From the NCBI GenBank assembly GCA_001768735.1, contig MEMB01000002.1:492696-556695 (forward strand): a stretch of DNA of 64,000 nucleotides, given 5' to 3'. The notes below the pieces were generated by a model, which made no database searches, was not told where the DNA came from, and was given only the letters and a program-made list of their open reading frames with translations. Made by a program: the position numbers and the translations under genes. Source of the DNA: Alphaproteobacteria bacterium GWF2_58_20. Lineage in GTDB: Bacteria > Pseudomonadota > Alphaproteobacteria > UBA1247. Positions 42,850 to 50,094 of this stretch are shown here, piece by piece; the first letter of the stretch is position 1; the number at the start of each line of letters is the position of its first letter.

Positions 42850-43677
42850 ATGGACCTGCATGTGCAAGCCCTGAATGCCCTCAACACGGCCATTACAGCC
42901 ATCACCAACTATGGCCTCAATTTCCTGGCCGCCATCCTGCTGCTGATTGTCGGCTGGTTTGGCTCCCGCTGGGTTGCGCGCCTGCTGAACCGGGGGCTAT
43001 CCCGCCTCAAGGCCTGCGACGAGATGCTGCGGCATTTCCTGACCTCAGCCGCCCGCTATGGCGTACTGGTGCTGGTGGGCATAATGGTTCTCGAAAAATT
43101 TGGCGTGCAGACGGCATCCCTTATCACCATCCTTGGCGCAGCTGGCCTTGCCATCGGCCTTGCCTTGCAGGGAACCCTGCAGAACATCGCTGCGGGAATC
43201 ATGCTGCTGGCATTCCGTCCCTTCAAGGTGGGCGATTACATTGTGGCAGGTTCCCTTGCCGGAACGGTTGAGGGGCTTTCCCTTTTCCTCACCGACATCA
43301 CAACACCGGAGGGCATCAAGGTGGTAGTTCCAAACGCCGAACTCTGGAACAAGCCCATCACCAACTATAGCGCCAATCCCACCCGCCGGCAGGATTTCCC
43401 TGTTGGCATTTCCTATGCGGATGACGTGGATGCCGCGCTGGCCGTGCTTTTGAATCTGGCCGGAGAGGACGACAGAATCCTGGCCGACCCGGCACCCCAG
43501 GCCATGGTGACGAACCTCGGCGAAAGCTCAGTGGACATCCAGCTCCGCGCCTGGATGAAGGCAGATGATTTCTGGCCCCTGAAATGGGATATGGCCCGCA
43601 AGATCAAGCTTGCCATGGACGCATCCGGCATCACCATCCCCTTCCCCCAGCGGGATATCCATATCCATCAGGCTTGA
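42850..43677 (+). CDS. mscS: Small-conductance mechanosensitive channel MscS
   Basis: 275 residues, close to E. coli MscS (286). Three N-terminal transmembrane helices, the third being the Gly/Ala-rich pore helix (LGAAGLAIGLALQGTLQNIAAG), followed by the signature RPFKVGDYI, a beta domain and an alpha/beta cytoplasmic cage. It releases solutes upon hypo-osmotic shock. AAGGA precedes the ATG. It converges on the DNPH1-like gene with a three-base gap. Confidence 0.95.
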   Translation: MDLHVQALNALNTAITAITNYGLNFLAAILLLIVGWFGSRWVARLLNRGLSRLKACDEMLRHFLTSAARYGVLVLVGIMVLEKFGVQTASLITILGAAGLAIGLALQGTLQNIAAGIMLLAFRPFKVGDYIVAGSLAGTVEGLSLFLTDITTPEGIKVVVPNAELWNKPITNYSANPTRRQDFPVGISYADDVDAALAVLLNLAGEDDRILADPAPQAMVTNLGESSVDIQLRAWMKADDFWPLKWDMARKIKLAMDASGITIPFPQRDIHIHQA

Positions 43678-43680
43678 GGG

Positions 43681-44040
43681 TTATTCCAGAAAAGGTGCCA
43701 CAATGGATGCGATTTCCTCCGGATCGGCATAAGAATGGATATCATTGGTAATGATATGCAGGCTGGATGAGAGGTTTGCATTCTGCCGGAAAATGGCCAC
43801 AATGGGTTTGCCATAAGCATGGGCCCAGCCGATCTCGATCCCCATCCCGATGGACGGAAAAGAAACCTCGGCCACCACCAGATCACACGAGCGAATGATG
43901 TCTTGGCTGTTTTGTACAGCATCTTCCTGCTCATGCGGAAAAATGAAGGTATGGCCAGTTGCCTTTGCGAGCTGTGCTAAGGGCTTGTAATACGCATTCC
44001 TGAAATCAAACGCGCGCGAATGGACGCAATAAACCTTCAT
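43681..44040 (-). CDS. Nucleotide N-hydrolase/2-deoxyribosyltransferase-like protein (DNPH1-like)
   Basis: 119 residues from MKVYCVHSRAF at 44040. The core LVVAEVSFPSIGMGIEIGWA matches the substrate-binding loop of the nucleoside 2-deoxyribosyltransferase superfamily, with the catalytic Glu in the GIEIG segment; KPIVAIFR closes the fold. The closest group by pattern is 2'-deoxynucleoside 5'-phosphate N-hydrolase (DNPH1/Rcl), a nucleotide-pool cleaning enzyme. Substrate preference is unproven. Confidence 0.7.
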   Translation of the reverse strand: MKVYCVHSRAFDFRNAYYKPLAQLAKATGHTFIFPHEQEDAVQNSQDIIRSCDLVVAEVSFPSIGMGIEIGWAHAYGKPIVAIFRQNANLSSSLHIITNDIHSYADPEEIASIVAPFLE

Positions 44041-44147
44041 TCCATGTCCCCGATATCCACACAAAACCCGAGAGCAAAAACTGGCAATCCCCCCACATCC
44101 CGGCAACCGGCTTGCAGATCGCTTCATTTCCTCCTATACACGCCGTC

Positions 44148-46058
44148 ATGCTGCATATCAATGACATTACCCTGCGGGTCGGGGGACGGATTTTGCTCGA
44201 AGGCGCCACCGCCGTGGTCCCGCGCGGACACAAGGTTGCGCTGGTCGGACGAAACGGTTCAGGGAAAACCACTCTCTTCAAGGCCATTGCTGGAGATTTT
44301 TCCATTGAAACCGGCACCATCAACCTGCCACCACGCACCCGCATCGGCTACCTGAAACAGGATGCCCCGGAAGGAAACATTTCACTTCTGGATGTGGTGC
44401 TGGCCGCCGACACTGAACGCGCCAGCCTGCTCGAGGAGGCGGAAACTGCTCAAGATCCCCACCGCATCGCTGAAATCCATACAAGGCTCGCCGATATTGA
44501 AGCCCACAGCGCCCCGGCGCGGGCCGCCGCCATCCTTGCTGGACTGGGTTTTCATGCAGAAATGCAGCAGGTTCCATGCGCCTCCCTTTCAGGCGGCATG
44601 CGCATGCGCGTGGCCCTGGCCGCCCTTCTTTTCAGCCAGCCCGACCTGCTCCTGCTCGACGAACCCACCAACCACCTGGACCTTGAGGCGGCGTTATGGC
44701 TGGAAGGTTTCCTTAAAACCTATCCCAACACCATCCTTCTCATCAGCCACGACCGCGATTTCCTCAACAGTATCCCGGACATGACCATCCATCTTGAGGG
44801 GGAAAAGCTGGTTTCCTACAAGGGGAATTATGACCAGTTTGAACGCCAGCGCCGCGAACGTTTTGAGCGCATGTCGGCCATGCAGGGCCGGCAGATGGAC
44901 GAACGCCGCAGGATTCAGGCCTTCATCGACCGTTTCCGTTACAAGGCCAGCAAGGCCCGCCAAGCCCAGAGCCGGATCAAAATGCTGGAAAAGATGGAGC
45001 CTATCGCCACAGTGGTGGAACAACACACCATTTCCTTTGATTTCCTGAAACCTACCCCCTTCTCCCCGCCCCTCATTGCGCTTGAGAAAGCCAGTGTCGG
45101 TTATGGCGAAAAAACCATTCTTTCCGGCCTTGATCTGCGGATAGACCCTGATGACCGCATTGCCCTTCTGGGCGCGAACGGCAACGGCAAGTCCACCTTC
45201 ATAAAGATGCTGGCCGGAAAACTTGGCCTGCAAAGTGGTTCCCTGCGACGCCCTTCCAAAATGAAGATCGGCTATTTTGCCCAGCACCAGACGGAAGAAT
45301 TAACGCCAAGCCTTTCTGCTTTCCAGCAAATACGCAAGCTCGATCCCATGGTCACGGAGGAAAAAATCCGCGCCTATCTGGGACGATTCGGCTTTGCACA
45401 AAATGCTGCGGAAACACCGATTGAAAAACTCTCCGGCGGGGAAAAGGCACGCCTGCTCTTTGCCCTCATGGGCCGGGAAGCCCCGCAGGTATTGTTGCTG
45501 GATGAACCCACCAACCACCTCGACGTGGATAGCCGGGAGGCGCTCATTCAGGCCATAAACGCCTATGAAGGCGCTGTCATCCTCGTAAGCCATGACGCGC
45601 ATCTCATTGAGATGTGCGCGGACACCCTCTGGATTGTGGAAAACGGCACTTGCCATCCGTTTGAAGGTGATATGGAGGATTACCGCCGACTCCTCATGCT
45701 CCAGCGCCGCGAGGAACGGGCCGCCCTGCGTGAGGGCCGGGAAGCCGGCAAGGGAGAAGGAAACGCGGAAGGCCAGAACCGCCGCGAACAGCGCAAGCTG
45801 TCAGCCGGGGCACGCGCGGCATTAGCCCCCTTCCGCAAGGCCGCAAGGCAAGCGGAAGAACAGGTTGTCGCGCTTTCACGCGCCAAGGAAAAAATTGCAG
45901 GAAAACTGGCTGATCCGGCGCTTTATGAACGCGCGACCCCGGAGGAAATTGCGGCAATACAAAAGGAAGCCGCCGATCTCGACCGAAAGATCACCGAAGC
46001 CGAAGATCTTTGGATGGCCGCCGAGGAACGCCTTCAAGCGGCAACACAAACCTCCTGA
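44148..46058 (+). CDS. ABC-F family ATPase (Uup/YheS-like)
   Basis: 636 residues from the ATG at 44148. Two ABC domains in one chain without membrane segments: Walker A GRNGSGKT near residue 36 and signature LSGGMRMRVALAALL; second Walker A GANGNGKST near 344 and LSGGEKARLLFALM, with LLLDEPTNHLD in both. The intervening linker (ERFERMSAMQGRQMDERRRIQAFIDRFRYKASKARQAQSR type) and a C-terminal coiled coil after ~550 are typical of ribosome-acting ABC-F proteins. Probably helps stalled ribosomes or ribosome assembly. Confidence 0.93.
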   Translation: MLHINDITLRVGGRILLEGATAVVPRGHKVALVGRNGSGKTTLFKAIAGDFSIETGTINLPPRTRIGYLKQDAPEGNISLLDVVLAADTERASLLEEAETAQDPHRIAEIHTRLADIEAHSAPARAAAILAGLGFHAEMQQVPCASLSGGMRMRVALAALLFSQPDLLLLDEPTNHLDLEAALWLEGFLKTYPNTILLISHDRDFLNSIPDMTIHLEGEKLVSYKGNYDQFERQRRERFERMSAMQGRQMDERRRIQAFIDRFRYKASKARQAQSRIKMLEKMEPIATVVEQHTISFDFLKPTPFSPPLIALEKASVGYGEKTILSGLDLRIDPDDRIALLGANGNGKSTFIKMLAGKLGLQSGSLRRPSKMKIGYFAQHQTEELTPSLSAFQQIRKLDPMVTEEKIRAYLGRFGFAQNAAETPIEKLSGGEKARLLFALMGREAPQVLLLDEPTNHLDVDSREALIQAINAYEGAVILVSHDAHLIEMCADTLWIVENGTCHPFEGDMEDYRRLLMLQRREERAALREGREAGKGEGNAEGQNRREQRKLSAGARAALAPFRKAARQAEEQVVALSRAKEKIAGKLADPALYERATPEEIAAIQKEAADLDRKITEAEDLWMAAEERLQAATQTS

Positions 46059-46065
46059 AATCGCC

Positions 46066-46093
46066 TTGTTGCCAATCCTTTAAAAGGCAACAA
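46066..46093. terminator. Hairpin between convergent genes, probable terminator
   Basis: TTGTTGCC (46066-46073) and GGCAACAA (46086-46093) are perfectly complementary around a 12-base loop, filling the 51-base gap between the ABC-F gene and the opposing ankyrin gene. No strong T run, so termination efficiency is uncertain. Confidence 0.5.
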
Positions 46094-46109
46094 CGCCACC
46101 CCGCCCCCA

Positions 46110-46949
46110 TCAAATCCTCTGGATGGGTTTGCAATGGGGTGGGATCAGCTTCCGCTTGCGATAATAAATGGATACGGCATCCGCAGAATCCTGCCGGGCA
46201 GGATCGAGGTAAAAGGTTGTGCCATCCGCAAAAAGGATTTTGCCCATGCACATTTCCATCACCACACAGCGCATTTCCGTATGGAAGGCAAAAAGCCCGA
46301 AAAAATCCACCTGCTCGGTTTTCTTGACGCCGTGCGCCTGAAGAACCTGGAGAACATGGTTGTTCCGGTTGAAGGAAAAACTGGGTGACAGCAACGCCAT
46401 CAATTCGGCGCCCGCCGCAGCTTTGGAACGAGGATCAAGGAACACAGAGGTATCAAGGTTGGCACCCATTTCCGAAAGAAGGCACTCTGCCATTCCCTCA
46501 TGCCCGCGAAGAGTGGCAAGGACAAGTGGCAGGCCATTATGGGAATCCGGATTGGCGCCTTGTACAAACAGCATCCGGGCAATGATGGCATCCCCATTGT
46601 AAACAGCCATGAGGAATGAGCGTTCCTTCTCTGCCAGAACATCCGCGCCCGCCTCAATGCAATCCTTGACCATGAGGGGATCACGTTTTTCCACCGCCCT
46701 GAACAGGGATGCCTGCCACATTTCAGCCTTGATGGCCTTGACAGGGCCAGCCACAAAATTGAACGGAGCGCTGAGCAGGCCGCAAGTTGCTGCCGCCAGC
46801 CCCTTGAGGGTTGGCATGCGGACGGCCCAAAATTCCTTTTCAGATTCTTCACGCTGTTTCTGACGCAGCTTTTTCTCCTCCAGAACCTGTTGCCGAAGGT
46901 TCTTCAGGAAGTCGGGAGATTTTGGATCAAAACGGTTTTTTTTGGTCAT
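46110..46949 (-). CDS. Ankyrin-repeat protein with basic coiled N-terminus
   Basis: 279 residues from MTKKNRFDPK at 46949, preceded by GAGAGG. The first ~50 residues are highly charged (LRQQVLEEKKLRQKQREES, likely coiled coil). Two to three ankyrin-like repeats span ~75-150 (LFRAVEKRDPLMVKDCIEAGA, SFLMAVYNGDAIIARMLFVQGA, GLPLVLATLRGHEGMAECLL). The C-terminal ~130 residues match nothing I know. It is 10 bases downstream of another ankyrin gene and belongs to the dCMP deaminase operon. Role unknown. Confidence 0.72.
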   Translation of the reverse strand: MTKKNRFDPKSPDFLKNLRQQVLEEKKLRQKQREESEKEFWAVRMPTLKGLAAATCGLLSAPFNFVAGPVKAIKAEMWQASLFRAVEKRDPLMVKDCIEAGADVLAEKERSFLMAVYNGDAIIARMLFVQGANPDSHNGLPLVLATLRGHEGMAECLLSEMGANLDTSVFLDPRSKAAAGAELMALLSPSFSFNRNNHVLQVLQAHGVKKTEQVDFFGLFAFHTEMRCVVMEMCMGKILFADGTTFYLDPARQDSADAVSIYYRKRKLIPPHCKPIQRI

Positions 46950-46959
46950 GGATCCTCTC

Positions 46960-47577
46960 TCACTTCGGCATGGGGGATGGAGCCGCAACAGGTGGCAGGC
47001 GCATCTTGAAACTTGCATCCATCTTGTAAAGCGCTTCCCCGAATTGTCCCGCAAGCATTAAAGTCAGAGCAAACACCAGCATGAGCTGCGCATAGGGAGG
47101 TTTTGGCTCGGAGACATCATAACGCAACACAGCTTTCTCAACATCATTGGCCGAAAGAACCGCTCGCGGTTCCACAGCTCCACGCGCCTTGAGCCAAGCT
47201 TCCATTTCGCGGCTTCGAGTGGCTCTGGCCACGGCCATGGCTTCTTCCAGATGACCGTCCATGCCCTTGCCAAATACATTTGTGGCAGACTTGGCCCTGC
47301 ATCCAAGCAGGCGACTGGCCATATACTTCTTCCGCATGGCAACTGCCATGACAAGAGGAAGGCCGTTCCGGACATCAAGATTTGAGGCGCTTTCAAGAAC
47401 AAAAATGGAAATTCCCTGACCATGACGCACCGCTTCCAGAACAGGAAGTCCATTGGCATAATCAGGATCTGCTCCTTCCTCAACGGCTGAAACCAGTTTG
47501 AAAAAATCCCCTTCACGGCTTCCTTCAAGCAAAGTGGTATCGGCACACCAGTCAAAAATATCCCGTGTCATGCTCAT
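46960..47577 (-). CDS. Ankyrin-like protein with C-terminal membrane helix
   Basis: 205 residues from MSMTRDIFDW at 47577, whose ATG overlaps the deaminase stop by 4 bases. Two or three divergent ankyrin repeats (FKLVSAVEEGADPDYANGLPVLEAVRHG, VLESASNLDVRNGLPLVMAVAMR) are followed by a single hydrophobic segment near the C-terminus (YAQLMLVFALTLMLAGQF), which would tether it to the inner membrane. Coupled translation with dCMP deaminase is notable, but no functional tie is known. Confidence 0.7.
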   Translation of the reverse strand: MSMTRDIFDWCADTTLLEGSREGDFFKLVSAVEEGADPDYANGLPVLEAVRHGQGISIFVLESASNLDVRNGLPLVMAVAMRKKYMASRLLGCRAKSATNVFGKGMDGHLEEAMAVARATRSREMEAWLKARGAVEPRAVLSANDVEKAVLRYDVSEPKPPYAQLMLVFALTLMLAGQFGEALYKMDASFKMRLPPVAAPSPMPK

Positions 47578-48056
47578 TCTTCCCCGATTGTCAGCGGCAG
47601 GAGGGGCATGTTGATCCACGTTCCTTCTGGCCGCGCCTTTTCCCACAGAGCTTTGGCCTGTGCCGACTGCGGATAATCCTCTATAAACACCACCCGCTTG
47701 CACGAAGTGCCAAGAAGCAGCTTGGTGCAGTTTACGCAGGGCGCTGTTGTCACATAAGCCGTATCAATCTTGCGCACATCCGGCGCATAGGCCACCGCAT
47801 TCACTTCGGCATGAATGGCCTCGCAGAGATCAAGCCCCGTCCCCGAAGGAAGATCCGCCCCCTTGCACGGTGTATCCAGGCAATGCCCCATGCCCGATGG
47901 AGCGCCGTTATAACCCGTTGAGATCACGCGGTGTTCAGCGTCCACAAGCACAGCGCCCACACGCCGACGGCGGCAGGTTCCCCGCATTGAAGCCACCTGG
48001 GCCATGCGCAGGAAGTTTTCATCACGATCCATGCGGGATGTGTATGGAGGCGCCAT
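47574..48056 (-). CDS. Deoxycytidylate (dCMP) deaminase-family protein
   Basis: 160 residues from the ATG at 48056, with AAAGGA nine bases upstream. Zinc deaminase motifs: HAEVNAV (ligand His, proton-shuttling Glu) and APCVNCTKLL (two ligand Cys). VGAVLVDAEHRVISTGYNGAPSG and the CLDTPCKG insertion are typical of dCMP deaminases, which feed dUMP to thymidylate synthesis. The first gene of an operon with two ankyrin genes. Confidence 0.9.
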   Translation of the reverse strand: MAPPYTSRMDRDENFLRMAQVASMRGTCRRRRVGAVLVDAEHRVISTGYNGAPSGMGHCLDTPCKGADLPSGTGLDLCEAIHAEVNAVAYAPDVRKIDTAYVTTAPCVNCTKLLLGTSCKRVVFIEDYPQSAQAKALWEKARPEGTWINMPLLPLTIGEE

Positions 48057-48178
48057 TTTTTTGTTATCCTTTTGTTTTTTCAAAGAATGATGGGCATGGA
48101 TTTTGAATTTCATCCCTATCTATCACCAGAAAGGGGAAACAACAATTGCAGAAAAGGTATGGCTGCCATGCCCGTGGT

Positions 48179-49963
48179 TCAGGGCTGGATGGCACCATCC
48201 GTCCACCAGCTCTCGATCACCATGCCATAAAGCGGCATGTTTTCTGGATGCCGTACATAAGACCAGCGCGCCACACGGTCCGCACCCAGATAATACAGCG
48301 GAATGCTGTAATAGCCCCAGGTAAGCGCCCGATCCAGCGCATGCGCGCGGGCCACAAGCGTTTCGCGGTCCATCGCCTGGGGAATGGAAGCCGCAAGGGC
48401 ATCAATGGCCGGATTCCGGATACCTGCCCAGTTCTTGCTGCCCTTTGTGTCTGCTGCGGCAGATCCCCAGTAAAGAAGCTGTTCCGCCCCCGGCGACAAG
48501 GTGGAAATCCATTTGCCCAGTGTCATGTCAAAATCAAAACCGTCCATCCGTCCGGTATATTCAGCACTATCCACCACCCGCACCGATGCCTCAATCCCCA
48601 GACGCTCCAGGGCGCGCGCAAATTCCAGCGCCACCTTCTGGTCTGCCGGATCGCTGAGCAGGATTTCAAAGGCAAAAACCTCGCCTGACCGGACATTTAC
48701 AAGCCGCTCGTTTCGCACTTCCCAACCCGCCTGTTTCAAAAGGTCAACAGCCTTGCGCAAATGGCGCCGAAGCCCCGGCATGCCGGAACCATCGGTTGTG
48801 GGAGGTGTCCACGCCGAACCAAACGCCTCTGGTGGCAAGTCAGCCCGCAGGGGTTCCATCACGGCCTGTTCCTGTGGCGAAGGCATGCCGGAAGCCGCCA
48901 AAACAGAGTTCGGATAATAACTTGATATCCTCTTGTAAATTCCTGAAAATAAAGTTTTATTCATCCATTCAAAATCCAGGCAAAGCGTCAACGCTTCCCG
49001 AACCTTGACATCCGAAAACAACGCCTTTCGGGTGTTGAAAATGAGCCCGCGCATCCATTCTGGACGCCCATGCGGCAGGTTCTCCTTTATGATGCGGCCA
49101 TCCCGCACGGCAGGAAAATCGTAAGAGGAAGCCCATTTTGTGGCATTCCATTCCCGGCGGATATCCAGCTCTCCAGCCTTGAAGGCCTCAAGGGCCACCC
49201 CATCATCCCGGTAATAGTCATAGCGGATGACATGAAAGTTGTAGAGCCCGACATTCACGGGTAAATCCTTACCCCACCAGTCTTTTATCCGTTCATAGGT
49301 GATGCTCCGCCCCGGATCCACATTGAGGATCCTGTAAGGGCCGCTGCCCAGTGGAATATCCAGCGTGGTTTCTGAAATATCCCGCCCCTGCCACCATTTT
49401 TTAGGCAAAACCGGCATCATGGCGAAAATGAGAGGCGTTTCCCTGTCAGCCCCTTCCCCAAACGTGAAACGGATCGAACGGTCCCCAACCTTTTCGGCCT
49501 GCGTCGCAAGGCCATAAATGCGCCGGGTATTGGGCCTCCCCCTTTCCTTGAGGGCCTGCCATGTAAAAAGCACATCATCCACCGTCATGGAAATCCCGTC
49601 ATGGAAACGCGCTTCCGGGCGCAGGGTGAACGTGATGGAAGACCGGTCTTCCGGCATGTCCACGCTTTCTGCAACAAGGCCATAAAGAGAAAAAGGCTCA
49701 TCCCATATGCGGGCCATCAAAGTATCATAGGTGAGATAAAGGCCAGCTGCCGCTTTCCCTTTGTAGGAAAAGGCATTCAGGCTATCAAACGTCCCTATGA
49801 CCGAATCCTTGAGAAGTCCGCCCTTTGGCGCATCTGTGCGCACATAATCCAGATGCGTGAAATCGACGGGATATTTTGGCTCTCCCTGCATGGCAATGCC
49901 ATGGGTGGCGGCCCTGGCCGGGAAGGCGGCCAAAAGCGCAAGAATAAAAAAGATTTTTTTCAT
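48179..49963 (-). CDS. Family 5 extracellular solute-binding protein (YejA-like), orphan
   Basis: 594 residues from the ATG at 49963, with GGAAGGA upstream; cleavable signal peptide ending FPARA. Peptide/nickel-type binding protein: FTLRPEARFHDGISMTVDDVLFTWQALKE is the family signature, and the opening HGIAMQGEPKYPVDFTHLDYV is typical of YejA/microcin-C-type binders. It should deliver peptides to a periplasmic-facing ABC importer, but no permease or ATPase genes flank it, unlike yejABEF. Divergent from the acetyltransferase gene with 131 bases between. Confidence 0.9.
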   Translation of the reverse strand: MKKIFFILALLAAFPARAATHGIAMQGEPKYPVDFTHLDYVRTDAPKGGLLKDSVIGTFDSLNAFSYKGKAAAGLYLTYDTLMARIWDEPFSLYGLVAESVDMPEDRSSITFTLRPEARFHDGISMTVDDVLFTWQALKERGRPNTRRIYGLATQAEKVGDRSIRFTFGEGADRETPLIFAMMPVLPKKWWQGRDISETTLDIPLGSGPYRILNVDPGRSITYERIKDWWGKDLPVNVGLYNFHVIRYDYYRDDGVALEAFKAGELDIRREWNATKWASSYDFPAVRDGRIIKENLPHGRPEWMRGLIFNTRKALFSDVKVREALTLCLDFEWMNKTLFSGIYKRISSYYPNSVLAASGMPSPQEQAVMEPLRADLPPEAFGSAWTPPTTDGSGMPGLRRHLRKAVDLLKQAGWEVRNERLVNVRSGEVFAFEILLSDPADQKVALEFARALERLGIEASVRVVDSAEYTGRMDGFDFDMTLGKWISTLSPGAEQLLYWGSAAADTKGSKNWAGIRNPAIDALAASIPQAMDRETLVARAHALDRALTWGYYSIPLYYLGADRVARWSYVRHPENMPLYGMVIESWWTDGAIQP

Positions 49964-50094
49964 GCCGGCATCCTTCCACAAAACAAGGCTTAAAACAACA
50001 TCGAACCCACAAGAATTTTTCACGAAAATTAACCATTTTCACGTAACTAAGGAACATGTCGTTCCGATGCATCCTTTGATGGGAGATGAATTTC

